Positions 38,766 to 60,540 of a stretch of 64,000 nucleotides of DNA are shown in pieces. The DNA is taken from positions 15,528,402 through 15,592,401 of the forward strand of contig NC_036460.1 of assembly GCF_002775205.1 (NCBI RefSeq), given 5' to 3'. Position numbers and translations under genes: made by a program. The DNA comes from Xiphophorus maculatus (taxonomy: Eukaryota; Chordata; Actinopteri; Cyprinodontiformes; Poeciliidae). How positions within the stretch are numbered: the first letter of the stretch is position 1; every line of letters starts with the position of its first letter. A model generated the notes under the pieces. The model was not told the origin of the DNA. It saw only the letters and a list, made by a program, of their open reading frames with translations, and did no database searches.

Positions 38766-40034
38766 CTGTTTTGTTTATGTCCACATTTGCCTTTCAGGTT
38801 GATCAGATTTAAAATGGGAGAAGTGGTTGTCAGAACTGCAGCTGTGATCCAGTTGTTTGGGTACACAAATTTTAACTAAAATGACTTCTGCCTCTTTTCT
38901 GTTCATTATATCCTCTCTACTTCCGAACTCCTCCATTTAATAAAATATTTTACTGTTAAGATAGTTGCCAATTACTCTTAAATTGGAAAACCAGAGTGTT
39001 CACAAACACCTCATTACTTTACCATATAATGGTGATAATGCTTCTGATCTCTACATCTGGTAGAAATGGATTGTCATGAACAGAGAGTCACTGAGGAGCT
39101 TAGGACTGTCAGAATAAAAACAACAAAGGGAAAAGTTGCATATCAAACGTTGTGCCTAAAATCTTATTTCAACATGGTTTCCTCCAAGGTCAGAGTTTTC
39201 TACCTGCAGTTCCTAAGTTGTATTTGGCTCCTATTTGGCTAAAAATGATAAAGAGCACACTGATGTTTTTAAATGTAGATCTTTTTTGTCCTTATAATAT
39301 TGAAAACTGCTTTATTTTACATGATTTTCCACAAATATCCCATACAGAAGAAAAGGTATGCATTCTCTTTTTCTATCATTTAAAAATTAAAGCTGACAGC
39401 AAATTTTCTATAGTACTTACAATTTTTTAAATAGGGATTTGGGCACGGTTATGTAAAATCATATTTGCTGAGGTTTATAACATTTTACTCCCTCATCACA
39501 AATATGCCTGGTGTGTTGCTTTTATTCTTTCATGCATGTTTGAGAAATCCCTAAATCTCCCCTGGCAGCCATTCAGGGGTTAATAAACCCTTGCTACCAC
39601 AAAGCGCCGCTTTATTCCTCAAAGCTCCACCTTGGAGCTTCTGCTTCACTGAACCCCTCTCTTCCACACCTTTCCCATTTATCTCCTTCAGACTAGAGGC
39701 AGCAGCAATTAGCAAACATCTGGCAGAGCCGCACGTCTGCTGAGCTCATCATAGGAGCAACTTCTCAGTCAGACACTCCTAAGAACAGCTGTAAACAGCA
39801 CAATGAGGGAGAATAGTTGTGATCATAAAGAGTAGGAGCTTCCTGAAGAAAGAGAAGCCAAATTTCAAAGCATCAAATTGAAAAATTTTATTTTATTTTA
39901 AGTTATTTTTGATATATACAGTATTTTTTATAACTGAAGGTAACAGTCATTTGTGCTATAAAATAGCAAAAGTCTTGAAAATTAAAGGTCAATGTTTTAA
40001 ATACTAAAAATTTCATTTCTTGATTTTATATATA

Positions 40035-40103
<69 letters not shown>

Positions 40104-40324
40104 GTGTGTGTGTGTGTGTGTGAAGAAGTAAAGATTGTGAAAATCAAACCTTTCAGCAAGTCACAACCTTTAGCCATGAAGGTATGAAGAAATAAACTCC
40201 AACAGTGTTCCTAAAGCAAATTATTTTATTTACACAATTTTTTAAAAAAGTCTACCAAAATAAATAATGTAGTTAAAATCAGTCCACTGTGTTGCTTGGT
40301 GTCGTCTCTGACAGCTACTCTCAG
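38766..40324. other. Convergent intergenic region vmp1-tubd1
   Basis: AT-rich sequence between the ends of vmp1/mir-21 and tubd1. A probable tubd1 poly(A) signal is the complement of 40225-40230 (AATAAA on the minus strand). The (GT)n tract lies at 40039-40122. Nothing else is recognised; the 92-codon ORF at 39152-39430 has no recognisable features. Confidence 0.55.
40039..40122. repeat. (GT)n microsatellite
   Basis: About 84 bp of alternating GT with a single GC interruption at about 40098. It lies just past the predicted tubd1 3' end, between convergent genes. Such tracts are length-polymorphic and can form Z-DNA. Confidence 0.97.
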
Positions 40325-43300
40325 TTACTGAAGCTCAGAGTAGCTGGAGATCACCTGCTCAAGAGATGTAAAGCTGTCCAGAAAATCCTCCTCTGAGATC
40401 CCAAATTTAACATACTGATGGATGTAGGCCCTGCAGGAAAAAATACCATTGATCCACACTAATTATTTAACCTGATTAGTCTGGATTGAGATGAATAGAA
40501 ATGATGAAACTGAAGTTTTTATTCAGTCAAGGCTGCTCTAGTTCGACTTACCTGGAAGCAAACATGTTCCAGGCTTTTCTCACCATGTCATCCAGAGGTC
40601 TGAGCAGAGCCTGGCTGTTACTAACCAATGTTGCAGACTTCTCATACTTATTGAAGGGAACGGGGGATTTCCACAAGCTAAGTGCTTCATCTGGTGGAAG
40701 CCATGAAGTATAAATAGCTGAGTCTTCAAATCCCCCTGGGGATAAAAACAGAATTCACTCCTGTTAAAGATTTGCTTATACCATTACTCAGACACATCTG
40801 GATGCAGTGCTGTTCAAAACTATTCTTAACTTTTTGTCAATTTATGTACGCTAAAAACGTAAATGGAGTTTATACGATACACACACCAAAGCTAAATGTT
40901 GTAGAAACCCCTTGCACTCTGATACCTTCAATTCAGGAGGGTATTAGTATAAGTTTGCTTAAAATACAAAAATAATGAATATAATGCAAAAAGAGAACCT
41001 AGTTTGATGAAAAACGTAACTAGATTGCAAAAATGAATCTTCAATATTTTCAATATTGACGAATATTGGAAGGACTTGATTGGCCTCAGTCTAGTTAAGA
41101 GGACATTTTCATTCTTTGTACATCTAGACCGATATGTTGGCCCAGATTTCTTTGACTGAACACAGTTCATCTGTGAACATCAATTTTAAAATGTACCACA
41201 GAATCTTAATGATCCCTCACACAAACATTATGTTTGTATTTTGTCTGGAGTATTTCAACACAGGAAAATGCTTTGATCCAGGCCAGTCTGCTGTAGCAGT
41301 GGCTGTATGTTTAGGTTTGTGTTCCCACTGGAAGGTCCGACCGTCATTTTTAGGGAATAGTGTTCAAAGAGGATGACCATTTTTTTGCACTTTGGCCAAA
41401 AACCCTAAATTTGGCCTCATCTGACCTAATCTCACCTTGCAAATATTGCAACTGCAAACAGTATTCTCTTTGAAATATGGCTTCCACAAAGATGGAGTGT
41501 CTTTAAAAACCAGATGCCTTCTGGAGTGAACTGTTAAAATATCTAGCAATGTCTGAGTTAATGGGGCTCAACACATGGACACAATACTTCAGTGTGAAAG
41601 AAAACCATAAATATTTTTTCCTTCCACTTTATGAATCCGTATCAAATTCAGCCGTGTTCTCTGACCCGTCTCTGCACTGTAGACGTCCTTCCCCCTCAGG
41701 ATGAGCAGGTTGGCCAGGGAGGTGTTGAAGCTCCCAGCTGAGAGACTCCTGGACCGCCCCGCTGAGGCTGGAGGTGGACAGACCTGCCAGTCTATACCTA
41801 CAACAAAAAAAAATCTTCAGCTCAGAGATTATAGACTTTCCTTTTTATACTACTAATGGTGAGTGAACTAACTATAATTCTATTTTTGGACTAAAATCTC
41901 ACCTCCTTCCATCTTGCTGTTGGAGATGAGCATCTGCCGCAGGTGTTTGAGCAGAGCCGGCCAGCTGAAGGTGCTGAAGGGGATAGAGGAGCTGGCCATC
42001 TGGGGGATGGTGCACACACTCAGCAGCTTGTACTCTGGGTGGCAGGCGAGAGCGCTCATCAACTCACCTGAAAATCGAAAAGAGTTACAAGTGGATTATG
42101 GAGCAATTTACACACGACTTAAACATTAACTAGTAGCACTACAACTGAGAAAAACATGCACGGCTCTAAAAACTTCTTTCAATTAAAATTCCTTACTTTT
42201 CTGAACTCAACTTTCCAGAGTACTTAGTATTTGACATTAATTTAAAAAATATAAAATACAAGAGCTGATTGTGAATTTACAGCAATTACGCTTACAAGAG
42301 TAAACTTTCATCTGTTAAAAAGACGACACATCAGGAACGGCGGTAGGATTCAAGGAAAGGAGAACCCAGGGGTGGAAGGAAAGAAACTGAACACTGAAGT
42401 CAGACTCCCAAGCCTTTCTGACTGCGTATAAAACTTGAGTGTTCTGCTCTTACCAACAGGATGCCTACTGTAAGCTCCACAGGAAGCGGGAGTGAGCGTG
42501 GGCTGCAGCACCCCACCCAGCTGGTGAGCAATGACCCTGTTGATGTCACTGAAAGAGATCTGCTTGATCTTCAGCAGCTGACTGCAGATCTTGTGCACAA
42601 TGTCGTTCTCGTGCACCAGGATGGCATCAGAGAGCTGGTAGAGGTGTGCAAGCGTCAGCACTGAGTTGTAGTTCTGGACAATCACCTGGAAGAATGGAGT
42701 GTGGAGAGATGACTTCATGAAAGACTCTACAGTGGGTGAATATGGATGTACGGTTATGATTTCAGTTTCCTATTTATTTCCAGTTTGTACATAGCTACCC
42801 CCCGGGTTAAGACAGGGAGAAATTATCCTCAGTCAGGTTTTGACCCTAAAGGTAACATCCAACAAGTCAGATTGAATTTATTTACTAATACAACTAAGCC
42901 TTGCTCTTGTCCATGAATGTAACAAATAAAATAATAATGACATACTTCCCCAGTCCCATATGGCCAGGTGAGGTGGTTAAGGACAAACGAAGATGGGTAA
43001 ATGTCTCTGAGACACTGAGTGACGAAAGTACCGACTCCTGAGCCTGTCCCCCCTGCGACACTCATGATGGGGATGAACCCCGCCAGCATGTCGCAGTGCT
43101 CCACCTCCCTCCTCATCAGCTCCTCCACCGCGTCTCTGTGACGAGGGCCATGGACGCAATACCTGGATGGATGGTAATGCGTGTATGATGAGAAAACTTC
43201 CTCTTGTCTGAAGATGAAAGGCCAACTATGATGCTTTGCCAAAGCATTTAAAAGCATTAAATGTGTGATACCAACACCTAGTTAGTGCATTGTTTTGAAA

Positions 43301-44401
43301 TCTAAGGAAAATTAAAGTTTTTAAAATCTTTGTATTCATGAGACACCTAAATAAAACACAAAGCCAGAGCAACGACGAAACACGTTGGATCAAATAATGT
43401 CCATATGTTACAACGACCTGTCAAACTCCACAACAAAATGCAGTTGAAATCTGTGTTAAAATGTGAAAATTGAGGTTCAGATATTCTCCGTCCAACCTAA
43501 CCCACTTGAGTTACTTTGCAAAAGGTGAGCTTGCAACGTGTTGATTGGTAAATAAGTAGATAAATGAAAACCATGCATCATGTCCAGTACATTTCACAAT
43601 TAAAATCCCAGACATTACATAGAACGGGGTTTCCCCCAGTGTTTTACAAGCCTGGCGGACCACCAGGCTTTACTTGCACCCCCACCAGGCTTAGCATTGC
43701 TTATTTATTTAAGTTTTTAAAAAAATGTTTACATTTTTTAAGACTATGTAGTTGGTGTTCAGATATCAATCATCCAATAACACATAATCATCAAGTGGTA
43801 TTTTCAAATTTCCTCTCAATTTTAAACACTTTTTAACTCAAAAACACAGCGCGCCCCTGGATGGATGCCTGCCTGAGCGCCCAAACCACCGAGCTTAGCG
43901 GGTTTTCTGGGGGAAACCCTGCATAGAAGTTTGTGTTTCAAACAGGGAAATGTTGAAGGGTGTGCTTCTGTTGCAATGCACTGCATGGTATTCCAGTTCG
44001 TGTGGTTTGTTAACATCTCACCCATTGGCCCAGTTGTTTCCAGAGCCCTGTTTCTGGCTGAAGTGGGAAGTCTCTCCATACCTCCACCTGCCAGACTTCG
44101 CAGCCTTGCTCATGCTGTGGTTGATCACTTTGGGCTCCATATCAATCAGCACCGCCCTGGCTTCGAGGTCTGACGCACACAAACTGTATAAAAACGCGCC
44201 CACGTCACAGCAATCAGTCGCATTAAAGTCATCTCGGAGCCTTTGCTTACCTCCCTGTGTGGTCTCGCGGAAGAAGCGCTCACAGCTCACCGTGCTGTAC
44301 GTTTTCCTGTGGACGTCGCGAGCATCGCTACAAATGACGTCAAACAGCTCCTGTCCCACCTGGTTACCGCACTGACCCAGCTGGACTGTCACCACAGACA
44401 T
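40325..44401 (-). CDS. tubd1: Delta-tubulin
   Basis: Delta-tubulin is the divergent tubulin needed for stable triplet microtubules in centrioles and basal bodies. Eight coding exons (5' to 3'): 44251-44401, 44022-44169, 42946-43162, 42454-42685, 41903-42067, 41666-41797, 40552-40735 and 40325-40430. Phases agree, giving 444 aa (human 453). The start [16 protein letters not shown] is the GTP-binding N terminus; the tubulin signature GGTGSG falls at residues 137-142. Delta-specific segments include [20 protein letters not shown] and [10 protein letters not shown], and the end [11 protein letters not shown]. The exon at 41666-41797 is weakly conserved, as in other species. It is convergent with vmp1/mir-21 and divergent from rps6kb1. 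A hAT-like MITE sits in intron 2 and a Tc1-like remnant in intron 6. Confidence 0.95.
41030..41640 (-). mobile_element. Decayed Tc1-like transposon in tubd1 intron 6
   Basis: Segments such as TGGCTGTATGTTTAGG (about 41302) and CTCATCTGACC (about 41418) correspond in order to the antisense of the teleost Tc1-like transposase region, and the stretch ends with TTTTCCTTCCACTTTATG near 41630, like the family terminus. The frame is destroyed. Orientation is such that the old transposase was on the minus strand. Confidence 0.55.
43625..43921. mobile_element. hAT-like MITE, copy 1 (tubd1 intron 2)
   Basis: A 297-bp element with termini CGGGGTTTCCCCCAG and CTGGGGGAAACCCTG, inverted repeats of about 15 bp. 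It is flanked by a direct repeat CATAGAA (43618-43624 and 43922-43928). The subterminal CCTGGCGGACCACCAGG hairpin is typical of this family in teleost genomes. It has no coding capacity. hAT elements normally make 8-bp duplications; the eighth base may have mutated. Confidence 0.75.
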
Positions 44402-46117
44402 GACCAGACCTGTGGGATGTCTAAATCACTTAATCATGCCATTTTTTTGGCTCCATTTGCAGACTTCAGGCTGTGTTTTGGAAGCGGCGCTCGTAGTTAA
44501 AACGTCATTTCCGGCGTAAACTGTCAAACGTTTTCAAAATAAAATACAGACTCAATGCCATTTGAAGTACACGATGTTTTTGAGCTTTTTTTTTAAAAGT
44601 GTACTTCTTAGCATAAAAACGCACGACATAACTAATTTCCAGCTTGCTTGATTGAAAAAAAAACCCCACATATTGTATTATTAAGTGTTTGCTCCTCATC
44701 TAACCAGTCCCTTACTATTATTATTCTGTTTATAGCCTTACAAAGAAACAAAAAAGATTCAGTGGAAGAAAAAAATATTATTCTTTGGCCAAATATGGAA
44801 GGCAAATTTATCGTTTAATCAAGACCATTATCCATATTTAGAACATTTGCAGTCAAAATTAGCATTGTCCAGAGAGCCTTTCTTCCTGTCTATTTATAAC
44901 GACAATTTTCAAATGTTTGATGCCTGATTATGTTTTTAACACTTACATTTGCATGAATGCAAAGAAGAATGATGGATTTCTGATCCCAGTCTAAGCATGC
45001 TGTGCCTTGACACAGTGATGGTTTGGGCGACATGGGCAATCCCCGCGGCAGCATCTAATCAGAGGAGGCAGGAGACCTCAATACTTGTTTGGGTCTCCTC
45101 TTGTGCATCAATGCACCATGACATAGAGACAATCAGCCTGTAGCACTATGTGGATGTAATGGAAGCCCAGGTTGCTTTATTTGATACCTTCAATTGGACT
45201 ATTATGCAGCAGTACAGTCCCTTTTCTCCAGGTAAGACACCTCTGACATTGCCTATGCTTCAGGAGTGACTTGACATGGGAAATGCAACATCGGTAGCCT
45301 ATTTCTAGTATTCATCAGAGTGCCTGGAATGGACACACAGATGAATACTCCTCCTCCAGAGGTTCTCCCTGTTGCTAGTGCACCTTTTCCTACCACACTT
45401 CTTCCTTCCACTCAATTTTCTTTTAATATAAAGGTGTGACACCGTGAGTTTCTATCATGGAAAATTAGAACCTTCATAATATTCAAATTTTCTGAGACAC
45501 TGGATTTTTAGTTTTCATTATTTGTAAAGCCACAATCACCACAATTACAAGAAACAAAAGCTTAGAATATGCCACTCTATGTGTGATCAGGGTTTCCACC
45601 GGTGTATTATAAGCCTGGCAGGCCACCAGGCTTTACTTGTGCCTGCACCAGGCTTAGCATTGTTTATTTATTTATTTTTTGTCATTGCCTTTTTTAAGAC
45701 TACGTAGTTGGTGTTTAGGTATTAATCTTCCAGTCTTCCAATAACGCATGACTATCAAGTGATATTTTCAAATTTCCTGTCAACTTTTTAAAAAAAACGT
45801 AACTCAAAAACATGGCGGCCGGCTGGATGAAAGACAGCCCTAACGCCCCAAGCTTTCTGGGTTAAACTCTATGTGATGATTCTATAATATAAGAGTTCTG
45901 CTTTCTGAGATTACTGGCAACATTCAAGTGTTCAGAGATGTACTAGCATTCAGTGCAGCGGTGCCTTTGTATATGAGACAACACGTTCCCGCCCCCTTGT
46001 GGAGCGTCGCAATGCGCCTGCGCGGTGTAGTAGCCGGTTATGGCGGCCGTGCGTGTTTGTCCATGAGGTGGGGGACGCCTGCGGTCTGTGACACAGCAAC
46101 CCGAGCGACTCGCCGCC
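44402..46117. promoter_or_regulatory. tubd1/rps6kb1 bidirectional intergenic region
   Basis: The two genes start head to head, as in human, but here 1.7 kb apart, partly because of a hAT-like MITE (45588-45871). Next to rps6kb1 are an NRF1-like TGCGCCTGCGC at 46013-46023 and a YY1-like ATGGCGGC at 46040-46047 in a CpG-rich patch reaching into rps6kb1 exon 1. Next to tubd1 is an ETS-type TTTCCGGCG at about 44508. The stretch 44560-45580 holds nothing recognised. Confidence 0.55.
45588..45871. mobile_element. hAT-like MITE, copy 2 (tubd1-rps6kb1 intergenic)
   Basis: A second copy of the family at 43625, same orientation, 284 bp, starting CAGGGTTTCCACC, with the same CCAGGCTTTACTTG and CCAGGCTTAGCATTG blocks in order. 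The right end is more decayed (about 45855-45871). Flanks TGTGTGAT and TGTGATGA suggest an 8-bp target duplication with differences. Confidence 0.7.
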
Positions 46118-54548
<8,431 letters not shown>

Positions 54549-55463
54549 CCCCTGACTTTATTTCTTCTCCCTCTGGTTTGGTGATATTTTTTTAAAGGCA
54601 AAGAAACAGGAACATATGCTAGAGACAATGAGAATCCAAACTTCTTGCACATCTGCAGACCACATGTACTGTCACAACCTGGAGTGTGCTCTTGGGGCCG
54701 ACACTACGGCAGACTACAGTTCAGTGCTGAAGGTGATGTCATCGCCTCGCCACCTCAGGTCTGTCGACCTCCGGCGATCATTTCTCACACTTAAGGTATG
54801 ATTGGAACTGAGACGCAGTCAGTCTGCTGGACTTTAAGATATCCAAAGTGCTTTGATCTCTTTTAGTCGACACCAGTAAGCTCTACTGGATGGATTACTG
54901 ACATGGTTCCTGGTTCTGGATTATGATCTGAATTGGGATTAATATCAAAAAAAAAAAAAAAGTGGGTTGTTCCGATCAGACAAAAAGAGGCTCTATAAAC
55001 TTAAGGTTTTGCTTTGTTTTATGAAGTCTTACCAAGTGGATCCATTTTCTGTGCTGTGCATCAACTCATAGAGCCTCCATTAAATACAAAAAACAAAAAC
55101 TATCAATTCTTTAAGCATTTATGTTGTGAAATGGCTTCATGTGGAATCCATACTTGAGTTATCACTCTAATTCAGCTCCATTTTCTCCTGATCAACGGCA
55201 ACATATAACTGGTCTCTGTGCTGTGATTGCGTAATACCACCTCCGGCTCTCCTTCTGGCTGCTCAGAGACGCTCAGGGCGTCAGAACCTGGAGTGGGTCC
55301 GAATCTCCAGAACCAGTTGATCTGGTCTCACCATCCGCAGCTCTGTGAAGATTCAGAGCTCCAAAGACCCGGAGACGCAGCCACAGCCTCCTGCCTCAGC
55401 ATTAACTTGTTCAGGAAAAACAATTTTACAACTCTTGAGACACTAAAAGAAATTATGAATAAA
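54549..55463 (+). terminator. rps6kb1: rps6kb1 3' UTR and poly(A) signal
   Basis: AATAAA at 55458-55463 is the clearest poly(A) signal after the stop, giving a 3' UTR of about 0.9 kb. The small ORFs inside (for example 54616-54801 and 55227-55469) have no recognisable protein features. Confidence 0.5.
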
Positions 55464-58211
55464 CTGTAAAGAAAACATGCGCATCATGTCTGTTTGTTTT
55501 CCCTCCAACATTCACAGAAAAAGAGATGAAAACCTGATGAAGTGTTTTTAATTATGAATATTTATTGAGACCTCAATATTCAATCACTTTTAGTCATTCT
55601 TTTCCTTCAGCGGGATTCCTTTACAGTCTTTTAAAACATGGGATTTACTTTGAACTCAATTTATTTATGTAGCATCGTTTCACTCATTAACAAATGTCAT
55701 CTCAAGGCACTTCACTGGACAAACCACCATCCAGAAGTGTATGATCAAATTAATTCAACCATTAAGATTACATACATTCCAGTCTGTTCTCAGTTATAAT
55801 ACAAGCACACGGTGACAGTGGAAGGAAAATACTCAAGGTAGTAAAAACAAGCAGAACTGGGTTCAGCTTGAGAGGGCAGAACAGACACAAAAATCCCAGA
55901 AGATCTACAGAGTATTTATCAGGAGAAGTATGGTAAAACCATTTTTAAATTTAGACTTTCCAGGTTCCACCTCCGATAAAAAACGATGTCAAAATTTCAT
56001 TTTGTTCCATCCCTTTGAAATTAAGCCTTTAGAACCACAGTGGTTGATCCTCAGGAGATGATTTGGTTTTATTTTATTATTTTAAAGACTTTGGAATGTA
56101 GAAAAAAGTAGGAACGTTTACTAAAACAATTTAGTAAATGTTTCAATTCAGATGTCAAATTGGTCTAATTATAACTGGAGAAGTCCATAGCTTCCATGCT
56201 TTGGCTTCATTAGTCAGATATTAAAAACAGTTTGTTGTTTGTAAGGAAAAGAAAAAAAAATCTCAATTCACTGACTGACAGTCTGACAATAAAAACATCT
56301 GTCAATAAACCTTTGAAACCTTTTTAAATCTCAATTTATTTGACCACAACCTTTGTTATTGGGTGGATAAGAACAAAAGATCAGATGTAAATAAATGTTG
56401 ACGGGGCCTGAGTCTGGAAAAACTTGTGAGTTTTAAACACAAATTGTTTAGGCACCCCGTTATGGAATTTGAATTGCTGTAAACTAAACCTGTGCAATAA
56501 CTAAAATATATATATTATGAATAGAATAAAACAATAAAACTAAGTAGTTGCCCACCACCTGAAAAACACCAATTATTAAATTAAATCAGTAAACAGTGTC
56601 AATGACAGAACTATCGAAATGGATGATCTGCAGCAAGTAAATATAAAACATTCTCATAATATTGCTGTGAGCTGAGTTTAATGTCTAATATAAAAGGACA
56701 GTTACACATTTAAAAAGACCAAAGGATATTTGTTTGATGTAAATGATGCTTTCAGTGCATTTATTATAAACAAAGGTAAGTACCAGATCCTCAAATCAAT
56801 ATATTTGATGTATTTCACAAACTAAAAATTCCCCTTATCAATGTTTTCACCAGGGAATTTTGGTAACCACCATTCAGACATTTCACTCACACTAATCTTC
56901 CCTCATGGCTGGTGTTTACATGACGTGAAGGTATCCATGACATTATCCACTTATCTAAACAGACTGAATAGATATTAAATGTTTTCTGTAATAATATGAA
57001 CTTGTACAGTATATGCAGTTACAATGCAACCAACAAACTGGAAAAAGCTGCATAAATGGAGAGCAAAGAAAAGATTTCCTAAACCAATATACTGACCACA
57101 GTTTGTAATTGCTCATGGAAGTTTTGTATTATATTAAAAAGGCAAAATGACGTTTAGGCATCTTCATTCATTTAACCATAGAAATCGAATCTTCATTAAG
57201 GAGCGCACAGAAACAACCGGCGGATTAAAGCTCTAGTGTGTTGAGAAACTTAATGAACTTGATTACCCTTCACAATTATTTAAGGGCAACAATGTAGTGT
57301 TGCCCTCCTCTACCACAGGATGGCAGCATAACTTAACTTAATTTTTCAAATTCAGATAAAAGTTTGGACAATGAACTGACCTGAAGACACTAAACAAGGC
57401 ACAGTTTAAACAAACAAAAACAATCACAATAGAAATGACGAAAAAGGTCAGAAATCTGAGTATTTTAAAATCAGGTGGGTTTATCCACTGGTTGAACTTG
57501 GGAGTTGGGCAACATACTATGAATGGGTGGGCGTCTCCCGCTCTACAGTACTTCAGTCTCACACCTGGCAACAAGGCCACTAATCTGTTTTAACGTCCTG
57601 ACTTGGGATCACAACACCATCCACCGTTATGATTCTATCTTTACAGTAACATGAAATCAAAGTAATATTTTCAATCAGCTGAAAGCAACACAGTCAAAAT
57701 ATGCTGATTATTTCTGTGTAAGTTATTGATCCAGCTAATATACAGCTAAGCGGTAAAAGCAGCTGTAGAGCTGATTGTTTACAATTTATTTAAATGTGTG
57801 CGTTTTATCTGGAATGTTTTGAAATAAATAATCAAAACATTCCTTTACCATTTTCAGGACATAAACATATGAACAAGCAGCAGATACTTTAATGCACCTT
57901 TTTCGAGATTATAAAACAAAATCAGATCAATTTTGGGCATAATTGGAGATAATCGTGCAATTCCTTCATTTTCCTTTGAATTCAAAACTGCAACACCTTT
58001 CAAAGAACTTGCCGTCCCTGTTTTTCTCTTATGTACTACAGTCAGAGGAAGAACAGAAACCGGCAGGTCAGAGGTCAAAGAAAACCAGAAATTGTCAGCG
58101 GCCTGATTGGTCCAACTCTATAACTAATATGACCGATATGAAAGTACAAACAAATATTTAATGCAGCGCCCTTTTACACTGGAGGAGACAAAAACTATTT
58201 GATTCCTTTGT
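55464..58211. other. Gene-free intergenic DNA
   Basis: About 2.7 kb of AT-rich sequence between rps6kb1 and the modular repeat. I see short A/T runs and scattered poly(A)-type hexamers but no exon, RNA gene, or bounded repeat. Confidence 0.55.
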
Positions 58212-59157
58212 ATGGACTTAAATTAAAATTAAAGCTGCAAGCAGCCTCGGGCGGCCCTCGCAGCAAGCGCCGCTCCGGCCTATTGGCCACCGCGGGGGTT
58301 CCGGCCACCGCAGAAGCTCTCGCGCGGTTTCCAGAGCCGCAGCCCGCTCCCCACCGCGGAAGCTCCGCCGCAGTTTCCAGCACCGCCGCCCGCTAGCCGC
58401 CGCAGGAGCTGTCGCGCATTTTCCCCGCCCGTCCACCGGTCGACACGCGTGAATGCGTTCGGCGGCGCACCCCGACGACTGTCGAAAAATCTGGTGCAGA
58501 TCGGTCGATGCGTCGAGGACATACGGCCGATGTATTAACTTAGGGGGCGCAGTGGAGCCAAATTACATCTCAACCTCGTTGGGCTCTTTAGAGGTGAACA
58601 AAGGTCATACATATCCAGTTTGGCGTCAATCGGATGATCTATGCGTGAGTAAGAGCCAAACGTATGCATATGGCGAGGGACTGATATTGGCCATGTGGCC
58701 ACGCCCACACGGTTCAGCCAGCAGCGAGCATTGACAGAGCTTATCATCCGAATCATCTTGATTAGGTCAAGAGAGCCATAAACGGAGCTTTCCAAGGAAA
58801 AAAACGGCACTTCCGGTTCCGAGGGGGCGGGGCTTAGATGACGTCATAATATGATGACGTAGGATCGACGGGCATCCCACCAGAATCACTCAGGTCAAGT
58901 TTGATGCGGCTCGGTCAAAATATGTGGAATGTAGAGGCAAACGTATACGAACGGCGTTGCCGCCATTGAAAACTCTTGGCACTTTAAAGCAAGCGAGATC
59001 AACTTCCTATCTGTCATCCAACACAGAATCAACTTGATTAGGTCAAGAGAGCCATAAACAGAGCTTTCCAAGGAAAAAAACGGCACTTCCGGTTCCGAGG
59101 GGGCGGGGCTTAGATGACGTCATAATGTGATGACGTAGGATTGATGGGCAAGCCTCC

Positions 59158-59757
59158 AGGATCACTCAGGCCAAGTTTGGTGCAGCTCGGTCGAAACATG
59201 TGGAATCTAGAAGCAAACGTATGGCATCGGCGTTACAGGTCACTTCGCCACGCCGCCACGCCCAGCTGCTATCTCAAAGCCGGTCGGGGTTGGAATCCTC
59301 AACACACCAACATGTCTTCTGTGTCTGGACACAGTTTCATGTTGATTAGGTCAAAGGGCTAAGAGAGCGACCGTTCACAGTAAAACATGACACTTCCTGT
59401 TCTCAGGGGGCGTGGCCTAAGTGATGTCATCATTTGACCATATGGTATTGTAGGCCACCTGATGATGATCAATCACTGAAAGTTTGGTCCCTCTATGTGT
59501 TTTTATATAGGAAATATAAGAGTTTCGTGTTTCATGGCGAGTAGGTGAACTTTGACCCCTGGTAACCCCCCTTCAGCAATCTCAGACAGTCACCAATTTG
59601 ATAACTTTAAATCAGACATGCCTTATGATCAGACTGACCGAGTTTGAAGCCGATCAATCGAAATCCCTAGGAGGAGTTCGATCAAATGCAAAGGCTGTAA
59701 ACGTCAAAATCGAGGTCAAATGAACTTCAATCTAAAATGGCCGACTTCCTGTTGGGT
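59158..59757. repeat. Internal duplicate unit A, copy 1
   Basis: A 600-bp unit within the modular repeat, offset 784 bp from copy 2; landmarks CGTTACAGGTCACTTCG at 59231 and CGTTACAGG at 60015. Includes the block with GGGGGCGTGGCC and GTGATGTCATCATTT. Confidence 0.85.
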
Positions 59758-59941
59758 TTCGACCATGGCTGTAATAGACTTTTTTGTACGTCCTGACAAG
59801 ATACACATGTGTACCAAGTTTCGTAATTCTAGGTTAAAGCATGGCTTAGGGCTGTTCATTTAAAATACTCTAGGGGTCGCTATAGAGAAATTAGGCCACG
59901 CCCACCACATTTTGTTATGAATTCCTGTCGGTGGGTGGATA

Positions 59942-60540
59942 ATGATCCATCCTAGTGAGTTTGGAGCAGCTGGGCCCGAAATTGTGGAATTCAGAGCCAA
60001 ACGTATGGCAACGGCGTTACAGGTCACTTCGCCACACCGCCACGCCCACCTGCTATGTCAAAGCCGGTCGGGGTTGGAATCCACAACACACCAACATGTC
60101 TTCTGTCTCTGGACACAGTTTCATGTTGATTAGGTCAAAGGGCTAAGATAGCGACCGTTCACAGTAAAACATGACACTTCCTGTTCTCAGGGGGCGTGGC
60201 CTAAGTGATGTCATCATTTCACCATAGGGTATTGTAGGGCACCTGATGCCGATCAATCACTGAAAGTTTGGTCCCTCTATGTGTTTTTATATAGGAAATA
60301 TAAGAGTTTCGTGTTTCATGGCGAGTAGGTGAACTTTGACCCCTGCTAACCCCCCTTCAACATGCTCCAAAACTCACCAATTTGATAACTTTAAATCAAA
60401 CATGCCTTATGATCAGACTGACCGAGTTTGAAGTCGATCAATCGAAATCCCTAGGAGGAGTTCGATCAAATACGAAGGCTGTAAACGTCAAAATCGAGGT
60501 AAAAAATGGACGTTCAATACAAAATGGCCGACTTTCTGTG
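59942..60540. repeat. Internal duplicate unit A, copy 2
   Basis: Second copy of the 600-bp unit. It differs from copy 1 by scattered substitutions and a different last 30 bp, indicating that the duplication is not very recent or was inherited by the family. Confidence 0.85.

Noticed and set aside
42829-43257. 142-codon minus ORF as a separate gene
   Set aside because: Its core is tubd1 exon 3; both ends read into introns past clear splice sites.
59141-60146. Small ORFs repeated twice in the modular repeat as a peptide family
   Set aside because: They are the same duplicated noncoding unit; no protein motif and the frames differ between copies.
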